From PALSA-505 sp036502085 (GTDB lineage Bacteria; Actinomycetota; Actinomycetes; Streptosporangiales; Streptosporangiaceae): a stretch of DNA of 64,000 nt. The notes beneath the pieces were generated by a model that saw only the letters and a program-made list of their open reading frames with translations, was not told the origin of the DNA and made no database searches. The stretch lies in NCBI GenBank assembly GCA_036502085.1, contig DASXZD010000044.1, positions 1-64,000 of the forward strand, in the 5' to 3' direction. How positions within the stretch are numbered: the first letter of the stretch is position 1; every line of letters starts with the position of its first letter. The position numbers and the translations under genes were made by a program. Shown piece after piece: positions 1 through 8,928 of this stretch.

Positions 1-662
1 GCGCAGAATTCGTTACCCTCAGGATCGGCCATGACGTGCCACCTGACCTCGGCGTCCGGCTTCCTGAGCACGGTGGCGCCGGCGTCGATCAGCCGCTGCG
101 GGTCGGTCACCGTGACGTCCCAGTGCACCCGGTTCTTCACCGTTTTGGGCTCGGGCACCGGGACGAAATCCATGGTCAGGATCGGCATGCCGGGCACGTC
201 CTGCACAGTGGAGTAGCCGCTGGAGTGGTTCACCAGCCTGCCTCCGTACACCTCCGCCCACCAGCGCGCCTGCGCTTCGGCGTCCACGCTGTCCACGACG
301 AGGCCGTGCAGCAGGTCGCCGGGCAGCTCGTTGTGCAGGAACGCGCAGTACTCGCCGTGCTCGGGGTCGGCCATCACGGTCCAGCCGCGGCCGTCGCCCT
401 CCGGCCGCACGGTGCGCGACCCGAGCTCCTGGAGATCGGCGAGCCGCGCGGCGTAGATGTCGAGGTGAACGCGGTGCTTGACCGTCTTCGGCTCGGGCAC
501 CTTGTTGACCCAGATCGTGTGCTGCGGAGTCCGGCCGGTGAGAAACCCGTCGCCGCCGTCCTGCATCTGCCAGGACAGGCCGAGCACCTTGGCCCAGAAC
601 GGCCCGATCGCGGCCGGGTCGGCGGCGTCGATGCACAAGTCCTTGAAGCGGGCAACAGTCAT
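1..662 (-). CDS. Tandem VOC (glyoxalase-fold) family protein, C-terminus beyond the left edge
   Basis: The frame runs off the left edge, so about 220 codons are visible from the ATG at 662. Two successive VOC modules are seen: one from residue 3 (RFKDLCIDAADP) to MADPEHGEY near residue 98, the second from about residue 118 (LHGLVVDSVDAE) to MADPEGNEF at the edge. The His residues of HLDIYA and HWDVTV and the Glu of each MADPE strand fall where this fold places metal or cofactor ligands. Tandem VOC proteins of this kind are common in actinomycetes without a known substrate, so no reaction is assigned. It is divergent from the methyltransferase to its right, with about 50 bases between the two starts. 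Confidence 0.85.
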   Translation of the reverse strand, partial: MTVARFKDLCIDAADPAAIGPFWAKVLGLSWQMQDGGDGFLTGRTPQHTIWVNKVPEPKTVKHRVHLDIYAARLADLQELGSRTVRPEGDGRGWTVMADPEHGEYCAFLHNELPGDLLHGLVVDSVDAEAQARWWAEVYGGRLVNHSSGYSTVQDVPGMPILTMDFVPVPEPKTVKNRVHWDVTVTDPQRLIDAGATVLRKPDAEVRWHVMADPEGNEFC

Positions 663-715
663 ACCGGGACCCTATCCCGATGCCGGGATCGCGCCCGGCG
701 GTGGCGCATCATGTG

Positions 716-1516
716 ATGGTGACGCCAACGACACATCCAGCTGGCAGGAGCCCCGGCCGGTACGACAGGCTGGGTCAGTCATACCGGCAGACGCGGCGGC
801 AGGATCCGCGGATCGCGGCGCGAATCTGGGCCGCTGTGGGTGATGCCGCCAACGTGCTCAACGTCGGCGCGGGCACCGGCTCGTACGAGCCGGACTGGCT
901 GCGGGTGGCGGCGATCGAGCCGGCCGGCGTGATGCTCGCGCAGCGACCGGCGACCGCAGCACCGGCGGTCATGGCGGTGGCCGAGGCCCTCCCGTTCGGA
1001 AATCAAAGTTTTGACGCCGCCATGGCCTTGCTGACCGTGCACCACTGGACCGACCCCGCACGCGGACTTGCCGAGCTTCGCCGGGTGGCGAGCCGGGTCA
1101 TCCTGCTGTGCTCGACGACCCTGACCAACGGCCTGTGGCTCACCAGGGATTACTTCCCGGCCATGGCGCGGCAGCGGCGGCCCGAGATCCAGGCCGAGGC
1201 CATCGCCGGACAGTTCGGCGAGCTGGGCTGGCGGGTGCGGATCGAGACGATACCGCTCCCCCGTGACTGCCTCGACGGTTTCGGCGAGGCGTTCTGGGCC
1301 AGGCCCGCCGCGTACCTGGACGCTAAGGTGCGCGCCGGAATGTCGGCGTTCGCCCTGCTCACCGACGCGGAGCGGCGGCCGGGCCTGGAGCGATTGGCGG
1401 TCGACCTCGCGTCCGGGACGTGGCAGGCCAGGAACGGCGACCTGGCCGACATGGCCGAGCTTGACTGCGGCCACCGGCTGCTGGTGGCCGACCGGGAGGC
1501 CGAGGGCGCTTGTTAG
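716..1516 (+). CDS. Class I SAM-dependent methyltransferase
   Basis: A 266-residue protein with the Rossmann methyltransferase core: motif I (VLNVGAGTGSYEP, about residues 47-59), an acidic strand (AAIEPAG), and the Methyltransf_11 signature VHHWTDPARGLAELRRV. The C-terminal half has an ARPAAYLDAKVRAGMS helix typical of actinobacterial UbiE-like small-molecule methyltransferases. The substrate cannot be read from sequence. The start is uncertain: the ATG at 716 is preferred because residues before it (from 680) look non-conserved, and a GTG at 713 is also possible. No strong ribosome binding site is seen before any of them. Confidence 0.85.
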   Translation: MVTPTTHPAGRSPGRYDRLGQSYRQTRRQDPRIAARIWAAVGDAANVLNVGAGTGSYEPDWLRVAAIEPAGVMLAQRPATAAPAVMAVAEALPFGNQSFDAAMALLTVHHWTDPARGLAELRRVASRVILLCSTTLTNGLWLTRDYFPAMARQRRPEIQAEAIAGQFGELGWRVRIETIPLPRDCLDGFGEAFWARPAAYLDAKVRAGMSAFALLTDAERRPGLERLAVDLASGTWQARNGDLADMAELDCGHRLLVADREAEGAC

Positions 1517-1658
1517 GCGGCTCGGATACGCGGCGTGAGGGTGGCATTACGGGAGCGCAAGTCCGCAGGCAACGGCGGCGGCGCTGCGGAATACTGTGGG
1601 CACGTTCCGCCTGCCACCAGGCAAACCCGACCTGGCCGGCGGCTCAGGAGGGTCAGTG

Positions 1659-3287
1659 ATGCAACTCTCACCGTCCGCGCATACCGACACGTTCTGCCGG
1701 GACAACCTCCCGCCCGACGGCCAGTGGCCCGCATTCTCCTTCCCGCTGCCGGAGCTGCGCTACCCCGACCGGCTCAACTGTGCCGCCGAGCTGATCGACG
1801 CCACGGTCCAGCGGTACGGCGCGGGGCGGCCGTGCCTGCTGTCGGCTTCGGGTGACTGGAGCTACGGCGACCTGCTGATCGCAGCCAACCGGGTGGCCAG
1901 GGTGCTGACTGAGGACTTCGGCATCGTGCCCGGCAACCGGGTGCTGCTGCGCGGGCCGAACGCCCCGTGGCTGGTGGCCTGCTGGGCCGGCGTGATCAAG
2001 GCCGGCGCGGTCGCGGTGACCACGATGCCGCTGCTGCGGGCCGGCGAGATCGCGACGATCGGCGAGATCGCCCGGCCGGTGCTGGCGCTCTGCGACCACC
2101 GGTTCACCTGGGATCTGGCCAGCGCCGAGGTCCCCGGCATGACGATCGTGAAGTACGGCACGAGCCAGCCCGACGACCTCATCCAGCTCGCGGGGGGCAA
2201 GCCCGGCGATCACACGGCCGTCGCGACGGCCGCCGACGACGTGGCGCTGATCGCCTTCACCTCGGGCACGACCGGCAGGCCGAAGGCGACCATGCACTTC
2301 CACCGCGACGTGCTGGCCATCGCCGACACGTTCTCGGCCCGGGTGCTGCGGCCGGTCGCCGACGATGTGTTCACCGGCACGCCGCCGCTCGCCTTCACCT
2401 ACGGGCTCGGCGGCGCAGTGGTGTTCCCGCTGCGCGCGGGCGCGTCCACGCTGCTGGTGGAGAAGGCGGCCCCCGATGACCTGGCCGCGCAGATCGCCGC
2501 GCGGAACGTCACCGTCTGCTTCACCGCGCCGACCGGCTACCGGGCCATGCTCGCGTCCGGCCAGGCCGCGCGGCTGCGCGGGCTGCGGCACGCCGTCTCG
2601 GCGGGCGAGCACCTGCCGGCCAGCACCTGGCAGGCGTTCTACGCCGCGACCGGCGTCCGGATCATCGACGGGATCGGCAGCACCGAGATGCTGCACATCT
2701 TCATCTCCGCCTCCGGTGACGACATTGTGCCGGGATCGACCGGCAAGGCGGTGCCCGGGTACACCGCCGCGGTGCTCGACGACAACGGCGTCCCCGTCCC
2801 CGACGGCACGATCGGCAGGCTCGCGGTGAAGGGGCCGACCGGCTGCCGGTACCTGGCCGACGACCGGCAGCGCAGCTACGTCCAGAACGGCTGGAACCTC
2901 ACCGGCGATACGTACCTTCGCGATCCCCAGGGCTACTACTGGTACCAGGCCAGGTCCGACGACATCATCATCTCGTCCGGCTACAACATCGCCGGGCCGG
3001 AGATCGAGGAGGCGCTGCTGCTGCATCCCGACGTGGCCGAGTGCGGGGTGGTCGGCGTCCCCGACGAGACGCGCGGGCAGGTCGTCACGGCGTACGTGGT
3101 GCTGCGCGGCGGGGTCGCGGCCAGCGAATCCACTGCCGTCGAGCTGCAGGACTTCGTCAAGCAGCAGATCGCGCCGTACAAGTACCCCCGGCAGGTCAGG
3201 TTCCTGTCCGCGCTGCCGCGGACGACGACGGGGAAGCTGCAGCGGTTCCGGCTGCGCGAGGACGGAGCTGGCAGCACCGGTGCTTGA
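1659..3287 (+). CDS. AMP-dependent acyl/aryl-CoA ligase (benzoate-CoA ligase-like)
   Basis: A 542-residue adenylate-forming enzyme that would activate a carboxylic acid through an acyl-AMP to a CoA thioester. The phosphate-binding loop FTSGTTGRPKAT is near residue 208, then the acceptor motif TGDTYLRD and the C-terminal catalytic lysine segment TTTGKLQRF. Overall similarity is to the benzoate and 2-aminobenzoate-CoA ligase branch; the real acid is unknown. The ATG at 1659 is chosen because AGGAGG lies 7 bases upstream (1646-1651); an in-frame GTG at 1596 has no such site. It overlaps the next gene by 8 bases, so the two are probably translationally coupled. Confidence 0.88.
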   Translation: MQLSPSAHTDTFCRDNLPPDGQWPAFSFPLPELRYPDRLNCAAELIDATVQRYGAGRPCLLSASGDWSYGDLLIAANRVARVLTEDFGIVPGNRVLLRGPNAPWLVACWAGVIKAGAVAVTTMPLLRAGEIATIGEIARPVLALCDHRFTWDLASAEVPGMTIVKYGTSQPDDLIQLAGGKPGDHTAVATAADDVALIAFTSGTTGRPKATMHFHRDVLAIADTFSARVLRPVADDVFTGTPPLAFTYGLGGAVVFPLRAGASTLLVEKAAPDDLAAQIAARNVTVCFTAPTGYRAMLASGQAARLRGLRHAVSAGEHLPASTWQAFYAATGVRIIDGIGSTEMLHIFISASGDDIVPGSTGKAVPGYTAAVLDDNGVPVPDGTIGRLAVKGPTGCRYLADDRQRSYVQNGWNLTGDTYLRDPQGYYWYQARSDDIIISSGYNIAGPEIEEALLLHPDVAECGVVGVPDETRGQVVTAYVVLRGGVAASESTAVELQDFVKQQIAPYKYPRQVRFLSALPRTTTGKLQRFRLREDGAGSTGA

Positions 3288-4221
3288 TGACATCGTCCGG
3301 TACCTTCGGTGCCCGTATTGCGGGGGCGGACTGGTCCGTGTCGAGGCCGCGCTGAACTGTCCGGCCGGGCACTGTTTCGACGTCGCGCGGCAGGGCTACG
3401 TCAGCCTCTTGCCGGCGGGCGGGCCGGGTGCGGCGGGCGGGGTCGCCGGGGCGCGGGGGGCCGACGGTGACACCGCCGCCATGGTGCAGGCGCGGTCGGA
3501 CTTCCTGGCGGCGGGTCACTTCGCCGGACTGGCGGGCGAGGTGGCGGTCGGGGTGGCGGTCGAGGTGGCAGCCGAGGTGGCAGCCGCGGTGGCGGACGCC
3601 GTGGCCGACCTTGCGGGCGGCGAGGGCCGGGATGACGGTCGAGGCGGCGGCTGCGTGGTCGATTGCGGCGCCGGGACCGGCTACTACCTGGCCCGGCTGC
3701 TGGACGCGCTGCCCGGCCGGGCCGGCATCGCGCTGGAGCGGTCCAGGTACGCGCTGCGCCGCGCGGCGCGCGCGCACGAACGGGCCGGCGCGGTGGCCTG
3801 TGACGTGTGGCGGGGCCTGCCGGTCGCGACGGCCGCGGCGGCGGCGGCGATCAACGTGTTTGCCCCGCGCAACGGGGCCGAACTGCACCGGATCCTGCAG
3901 CCCGGCGGCCTGCTGCTGGTGGTCACCCCGGACGCCGACCACCTGCACGAGCTGACCGCGGCGCTGGGCCTGCTGGCGGTGGACGAGCGCAAGGACGAGC
4001 GGATCCGCCGGGAGCTCGGCCCGTACTTCGACCTCGAGACGAGCCGCAGCTACCGAGCGACGATGAAGCTGGACCGCGCGGACGTGCTGGCCGCCGCCCT
4101 GATGGGCCCGACCGCCTGGCACGCCGCAGCGAGCGACCTGGCCGGCCGCGCCGCCGGGCTGCCCGAGCCGGTACTCGTCACGCTGTCGGTGACCCTGTCG
4201 GCCTACCGCCGCACCCGGTGA
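3280..4221 (+). CDS. RlmA-like 23S rRNA (guanine-N1) methyltransferase family protein
   Basis: A 313-residue protein with a zinc-binding head (CPYCGG, then C-PAGH-C, residues 11-30) followed by the family signature FDVARQGYVSLLPAG and a SAM-binding core (VVDCGAGTGYYLARLL). This is the layout of RlmA(I)/RlmA(II), which methylate G745 or G748 of 23S rRNA; the II type (TlrB) affects macrolide and tylosin sensitivity. The GTG start overlaps the ligase stop. Between head and core lies an Ala/Val/Glu-rich tract coded by short tandem repeats (3540-3610, repeated VAVEVAAEVA), probably a flexible linker. The exact target nucleotide is not predictable. Confidence 0.8.
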   Translation: MLDDIVRYLRCPYCGGGLVRVEAALNCPAGHCFDVARQGYVSLLPAGGPGAAGGVAGARGADGDTAAMVQARSDFLAAGHFAGLAGEVAVGVAVEVAAEVAAAVADAVADLAGGEGRDDGRGGGCVVDCGAGTGYYLARLLDALPGRAGIALERSRYALRRAARAHERAGAVACDVWRGLPVATAAAAAAINVFAPRNGAELHRILQPGGLLLVVTPDADHLHELTAALGLLAVDERKDERIRRELGPYFDLETSRSYRATMKLDRADVLAAALMGPTAWHAAASDLAGRAAGLPEPVLVTLSVTLSAYRRTR

Positions 4222-4230
4222 ACGACCGCG

Positions 4231-4716
4231 CTACCGGTCGTGGACCAGGTCCGTGCGCTCGTTGTCGCCCGCGGACGGGCCGCCGACCGGCTCGTGCCAC
4301 ACCCAGGTGCGGTAGCTCCAGAACCTGAACAGCGTCGCGATCATGATCCCGATGAAGTACGCGACGTTGAGCAGGAGCTTGTCGGTGACGCCGAACCCGT
4401 ACTTGGCGATCGACGCGCAGGCGTACTGGATCAGCGCGCCGACCGCGTTCAGCCCGAAGAAGATGATGGTCTCGCGGGTGGTGCTGTACCCGGCCCGGTG
4501 GCGGAAGGTCCAGAACTTGTTGCCGGTGAAGGTGACCACCGCGGCCGCCCCGGTCGCCAGCGCGTTGGCGGTGAACAGGCCCAGCCCCGCGTTGAAGTGC
4601 AGCAGGTTGAACCCGGCCTCGGTCACGATGAAGCCGACCGCGCCGACCACGCCGAACTTCGCCATCTCATGGATGAGATGCCTGAACCGCTCCACGAGCT
4701 TGCGAACCAGCGTCAT
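4231..4716 (-). CDS. GtrA-like family membrane protein
   Basis: A 161-residue protein with four hydrophobic segments and the GtrA/DPMS family pattern (KFGVVGAVGF near residue 20, NKFWTFR near residue 66, FRFWSYRTWVW near residue 135). Family members are thought to help move lipid-linked sugars across the membrane or to anchor a glycosyltransferase. It lies 13 bases after rnj on the same strand and may be the last gene of a dapA-rnj-gtrA run. In many actinomycetes ftsK follows rnj instead, so this neighbour differs from the usual order. A second GtrA gene sits at 43882. Confidence 0.85.
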   Translation of the reverse strand: MTLVRKLVERFRHLIHEMAKFGVVGAVGFIVTEAGFNLLHFNAGLGLFTANALATGAAAVVTFTGNKFWTFRHRAGYSTTRETIIFFGLNAVGALIQYACASIAKYGFGVTDKLLLNVAYFIGIMIATLFRFWSYRTWVWHEPVGGPSAGDNERTDLVHDR

Positions 4717-4729
4717 CCGATTGCCTCCG

Positions 4730-6415
4730 TCACACCTCGACGAGAACTGGGATGATCATGGGGCGGCGGCGGTAGTGCTCGTTCACCCAGCGGCCGACGA
4801 CGCGCCGGACCAGCTGGGTGAGCTGGTGCGCGTCGCTGATCCCCTCGGTGGCCGCGAACGTCAGCGCCTCTTCGACCCGCGGCCGCACGTCGCCGAACGC
4901 GGCGTCCTCGATGCCCGAGCCGCGGGCGTGGATCTCCGGCCCGGCGACCAGCTTGCCGCTGGTCGAGTCGACCACGATCACCACCGAGACGAAGCCTTCC
5001 TCGCCGAGGATCCGCCGGTCCTTCAGCGAGGCCTCGGTCACCTCGCCAACCGAAAGGCCGTCCACGTAGACGTAGCCGCACGGCACCGACCCGGTGATCG
5101 ACGCGTGCCCGTCCACCAGGTCGACCACCACGCCGTCCTCGGCGATCACGATGTTGTCGTCGGGCACCCCGGTGAGCGAGGCGAGCCGGGCGTGCGCGCG
5201 CAGGTGCCGCCACTCGCCGTGCACCGGCATGAAGTTGCTCGGCCGCACCAGGTTGAGTACGTACAGCAGCTCGCCGGCCGACGCGTGCCCGGACACGTGC
5301 ACCAGCGCGTTGCCCTTGTGCACCACCCGCGCGCCCAGCCGGGTCAGCCCGTTGATCACCCGGTAGACGGCGGTCTCGTTGCCGGGGATCAGCGAGGAGG
5401 CGAGGATCACCGTGTCGCCTTCGGCCACCCGGATCGGGTGATCGCGGCCGGCCATCCGGGACAGCGCGGACATCGGCTCGCCCTGCGACCCGGTGGAGAC
5501 CAGCACCACGTTGCCGGGCGGCATCTGCTCGGCTTCCTTCAGGTCGACGACGAGCCCGCCGGGCACCTGGAGATACCCCAGGTCGCGGGCGACGCCCATG
5601 GTCCGCAGCATGGAGCGGCCGACGAACGCCACCTTGCGGCCGTGCGCCACCGCGACGTCGAGCACCTGCTGTACGCGGTGCACGTGGCTGGAGAAGCAGG
5701 CGACGATGATCCGCTGCCGGGCGGTGGCGAAGACGTCGCCGAGCACCGGCGCGATCTCCCGCTCCGCGGTGACGATCCCCGGCACTTCGGCGTTGGTCGA
5801 GTCCGACATCAGCAGGTCGACGCCCTCGCGACCGAGCCGCGCGAACCCGCCCAGGTCGGTCAGCCTGCCGTCCAGCGGCAGCTGGTCCATCTTGAAATCG
5901 CCGGTGTGCAGCACCACGCCGGCCGGCGTGCGGATGGCCACCGCCAGAGCGTCAGGGATGGAATGGTTGACCGCAAAAAATTCACAACCGAAGGGTCCGA
6001 ACGCTTGCTTGGTACCCTCGCTGACCTCCACTGTTACGGGGGTTATCCGATGCTCGGTCAGCTTGCTGCGGATCAGCCCGAGGGTCAGCCTGGACCCCAC
6101 CAGCGGGATGTCAGATCGTTTCCGCAGCAGGTAAGGCACGCCGCCGATGTGGTCCTCGTGGGCGTGCGTGAGCACGACCGCCTCGACCAGGTCGAGCCGG
6201 TCCTCCAGGTACCCGAAGTCCGGCAGGATCAGGTCGATCCCGGGCTGGTCGGGCTCGGGGAAGAGCACCCCGCAGTCGACGATCAGCAGCCGGCCGCCGT
6301 ACTCGAATACCGTCATGTTGCGGCCGATCTCGCCGAGACCGCCCAGGCCCACGATGCGCAGGCCATGCTCGCTCAGCTGGCGGGGCGTGGCCAGCTCCGG
6401 GTGCGGGTGGCTCAT
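4730..6415 (-). CDS. rnj: Ribonuclease J
   Basis: A 561-residue metallo-beta-lactamase/beta-CASP ribonuclease that degrades and matures RNA (5'-3' exonuclease plus endonuclease). Seen directly: the metal motif HAHEDHIGG at residues 84-92, the GDFKMDQLPLDG strand, SDSTNAEVPG, the beta-CASP segment, and HVSGHASAGELLYVL, the C-terminal RNase J signature. Length is normal for actinobacterial RNase J. Its ATG overlaps the dapA stop by 4 bases (ATGA), the conserved dapA-rnj pairing of actinomycetes, so both are probably read from one transcript. Confidence 0.96.
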   Translation of the reverse strand: MSHPHPELATPRQLSEHGLRIVGLGGLGEIGRNMTVFEYGGRLLIVDCGVLFPEPDQPGIDLILPDFGYLEDRLDLVEAVVLTHAHEDHIGGVPYLLRKRSDIPLVGSRLTLGLIRSKLTEHRITPVTVEVSEGTKQAFGPFGCEFFAVNHSIPDALAVAIRTPAGVVLHTGDFKMDQLPLDGRLTDLGGFARLGREGVDLLMSDSTNAEVPGIVTAEREIAPVLGDVFATARQRIIVACFSSHVHRVQQVLDVAVAHGRKVAFVGRSMLRTMGVARDLGYLQVPGGLVVDLKEAEQMPPGNVVLVSTGSQGEPMSALSRMAGRDHPIRVAEGDTVILASSLIPGNETAVYRVINGLTRLGARVVHKGNALVHVSGHASAGELLYVLNLVRPSNFMPVHGEWRHLRAHARLASLTGVPDDNIVIAEDGVVVDLVDGHASITGSVPCGYVYVDGLSVGEVTEASLKDRRILGEEGFVSVVIVVDSTSGKLVAGPEIHARGSGIEDAAFGDVRPRVEEALTFAATEGISDAHQLTQLVRRVVGRWVNEHYRRRPMIIPVLVEV

Positions 6416-7320
6416 GCAGCCAGCCCCGGCAGCTTCACGCCGCCCGCCGCGAGGTCATCGTGCAGCCGGGCCACCTCGGCCTCTCTGGCGTTGGCCAGCG
6501 GCGGGCGCACCGGTCCGCCCGGCAGGCCCAGCAGCCCGAGTGCCGCTTTCGTCATGATCACGCCCTGGTTCCTGAATATGCCGGTGTACACCGGCAGCAA
6601 CTCGTAGTGGAGTGCGCGCGCTTGGGCAACGTCGCCGGCCGCGTGCGCGTCGATCATCTCGTGCAGCCGGTTCCCCGCGACATGGCCGACGACGCTGACG
6701 AAGCCGACGGCGCCGAGCGACAGCAGCGGCAGGTTCAGCAGGTCGTCGCCAGAGTAGTAGGCCAGGTCGGTGCGGGACAGCACCGCCGAGGTGGCGGCCA
6801 GGTCACCCTTGGCGTCCTTGACCCCGACGATTCGCTCGTGCCCGGCCAGCCGGACCAGCGTCTCGGTTGCGATCGGCACGCCGGTGCGACCCGGGATGTC
6901 GTACAGCAGCAGCGGCAGGCCGGTCGCGTCGGCCACCGCGGTGAAGTGCGCGAACAGCCCGTCCTGGGGTGGCTTGCTGTAGTACGGGGTCACGACGAGC
7001 AGGCCGTTAGCGCCTGCCCGTTCGGCATCGCGGGCGAGCTTGATCGTATGGGCCGTGTCGTTCGTGCCGACGCCGGCCAGGATGCTGGCCCGGTCCCCCA
7101 CCGCCTCGATCACCGTTCGCAGCAGGCGGTCCTTCTCCTCGTTCGAGGTGGTCGGCGATTCGCCCGTGGTGCCGCTCACCGCGAGGCCGTCATTGCGCAT
7201 CTCGTCGACGAGGTAGGTCGCGAGCCGCGCCGCGCCGTCATAATCGATCGCCCCGTCGGCCGTCATCGGGGTGACCATGGCCGTCAGCATCCGGCCGAAG
7301 GGGGCGTGAAACGTTGTCAT
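6412..7320 (-). CDS. dapA: 4-hydroxy-tetrahydrodipicolinate synthase
   Basis: A 302-residue class I aldolase of the DapA family, which condenses pyruvate with aspartate semialdehyde in the lysine/diaminopimelate pathway. Visible hallmarks are SGTTGESPT (pyruvate-binding Thr pair), YDIPGRTG (catalytic Tyr and substrate Arg) and GVKDAKGD with the Schiff-base lysine. The ATG at 7320 gives the usual N-terminus (FGRMLTAMVTPM); the frame stays open to 7488 but that part is Gly/Pro/Arg-rich and non-conserved. The stop overlaps rnj by 4 bases. Paralogues in this fold (N-acetylneuraminate lyase) are less likely given the gene pair. Confidence 0.95.
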   Translation of the reverse strand: MTTFHAPFGRMLTAMVTPMTADGAIDYDGAARLATYLVDEMRNDGLAVSGTTGESPTTSNEEKDRLLRTVIEAVGDRASILAGVGTNDTAHTIKLARDAERAGANGLLVVTPYYSKPPQDGLFAHFTAVADATGLPLLLYDIPGRTGVPIATETLVRLAGHERIVGVKDAKGDLAATSAVLSRTDLAYYSGDDLLNLPLLSLGAVGFVSVVGHVAGNRLHEMIDAHAAGDVAQARALHYELLPVYTGIFRNQGVIMTKAALGLLGLPGGPVRPPLANAREAEVARLHDDLAAGGVKLPGLAA

Positions 7321-7573
7321 GCACCGAACGCTACCCGGCCTGGTCTGTCCGCGGGTAACAGACAGGCCGCGGGCCGTAAAGCCGCCGGGTGCGGTCGGGC
7401 CGCCCCCGGGCCGCCCTGGGCCGCCGCCGGGTCGCCGGCGGGGATGTTGAAGACGCGGGTGACATGAGCTCGGGGGTACCCACGTCAACCGCGTCTGACC
7501 GGTTATCGGCGGCCGCGCACGGTGCGTTACAAGCGCGACACGGTCCGGCAGATCCGGTCCGGAGGGCTGTTCC

Positions 7574-8635
7574 TCAGAAAACCGGGATGATGTCTTCCGG
7601 GTCGATGTCGTCGGCTACGTCCACGCCCTCGATGTCGAGCTCGGGGATCGCGGGGAACTCGATGCCCCAGCGCAGCACGATCGCCCGCACCCGCGCCATC
7701 GCTACCCGCCAGTTCTCCGCCTGCTCCTCGTACGACAGCACGCCGAGGCCGGCCTCGCGGGCGTGGTTCATCAGGACCCGGTGGTTAGCTAGGAAGTAAG
7801 GCGGGATGTCCCAGAAGCCGGGCGGCGGCTCCCACAAGATCATCGACAGGAAGATGAACCCGGCCCGGAGCTGGCGGGTGATCAGGCTCTTGGTGTCGTC
7901 GGTGAGGCCGGGCCACTCGTTTTCCAGGATCGTCATGCAGATCTGCAGGTGCCGGGACTCGTCCCGGCCGATCCTGGAGAATATCCCGGCGAACACCGGG
8001 TGCTTGGTGCCCGACGCCATCCCGCGGAACAGCGTGGACGCCGCCATCTCGCCCATCATGAAGCTGGTGAACAGGACGGGCAGCGAGTACTTGCCGACCG
8101 CCTTGTTGTAGCCGTTCCAGTAGCGGCCGCCGTTGTGGTACAGCCAGCTGATGTTGTTGTGCGCGGCCTTTTCCAGGTCGGTCTCCGGCTGCCAGTTCAG
8201 CGGGCCGCCCGGCCACAGCGCGGCGATCGTCCGCTGGCAGCACTCCTCGTGGTTCATCTCGTCCCTGGTGATCGAGAAGAAGCACTTGCGGACCGGGTCT
8301 TCCTCATGCTGCTCGAACGCGTGGATGGTGGCCCGGGCGAAGACCGCGGGCCCGGAGGCATCGAAGTTGGCCAGCACCGAGAACCAGTACATGATCCCGA
8401 GCCGCTGCTCGGTGGTGAAGTCTTCGGCGCGCAGGTCGTCCCAGGGCAGGTCAGCCGGGTTCCAGGCCATCCGCTTGGACTTCTGGTAGATGTCGGCGAG
8501 CTTCTGGGTCTCGACCCGCCACTCCATGGGGTAGATGTTCGGCTGCGTGATCACCGGCGCAGGCCAGAAGCCGCCGTCCGGGATGACCAGACCGGCCGAA
8601 TCCGGTGTCACCGAGCTCTGATCCGATACCGTCAC
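7574..8635 (-). CDS. R2-like ferritin-fold diiron protein (putative diiron oxygenase)
   Basis: A 353-residue all-helical protein with a carboxylate-bridged diiron set in the R2/AurF order: Glu in AFEQHEED (about 108), ExxH at 126-129 (DEMNHEE), Glu in MMGEMAAST (196), ExxH at 226-229 (DESRHLQ). No class I ribonucleotide reductase alpha subunit lies nearby, and the N-terminus is not that of NrdB/NrdF, so I read it as an R2-like oxidase or N-oxygenase of unknown substrate. A long dyad sits 117-165 bases upstream of the start. It is transcribed away from a 290-base spacer and stands alone. Confidence 0.8.
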   Translation of the reverse strand: MTVSDQSSVTPDSAGLVIPDGGFWPAPVITQPNIYPMEWRVETQKLADIYQKSKRMAWNPADLPWDDLRAEDFTTEQRLGIMYWFSVLANFDASGPAVFARATIHAFEQHEEDPVRKCFFSITRDEMNHEECCQRTIAALWPGGPLNWQPETDLEKAAHNNISWLYHNGGRYWNGYNKAVGKYSLPVLFTSFMMGEMAASTLFRGMASGTKHPVFAGIFSRIGRDESRHLQICMTILENEWPGLTDDTKSLITRQLRAGFIFLSMILWEPPPGFWDIPPYFLANHRVLMNHAREAGLGVLSYEEQAENWRVAMARVRAIVLRWGIEFPAIPELDIEGVDVADDIDPEDIIPVF

Positions 8636-8751
8636 TGCACCGCTCCGTCCATGCGTCCACCGCCGCTATCGGGGAACCCGGCGCGTGTGCGGCGCCTCCG
8701 GTTTCCCCGGCGCTATCGGCGTTTCCTGCACCGGCGCGGTCTGCGCCGTTG

Positions 8752-8800
8752 GCATATGTGACAGCATACGGCAATTCGTGCGCAATGCAGTCACATAAGC
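8752..8800. promoter_or_regulatory. Long inverted repeat upstream of the R2-like diiron gene (candidate operator)
   Basis: Left arm gcatatgtgacagcat (8752-8767) and right arm atgcagtcacataagc (8785-8800) match at 14 of 16 positions when one is reverse-complemented, with 17 bases between. Centre-to-centre spacing is 33 bases, three helical turns, so two dimers could bind on one face. It lies in the spacer between the diiron gene and the ASCH gene, the only gene start nearby being that of the diiron protein at 8635. The binding protein is unknown. The arms do not match an NrdR box. Confidence 0.5.
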
Positions 8801-8928
8801 GAACGGGGGCCCCACTATCCGGCCGGGGGCTGTTCTTGTCGTGACCCCGCCACGTGGCCGGTTCACGCCTCGCCTAGGGGCATCTCACCACCACCGCCCA
8901 CCGCACGCCAGCAGAATTACCCGATGGC

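Noticed and set aside
8752..8800. NrdR box before the R2-like gene
   Set aside because: Arms do not match the NrdR consensus and the protein does not look like a true NrdB.
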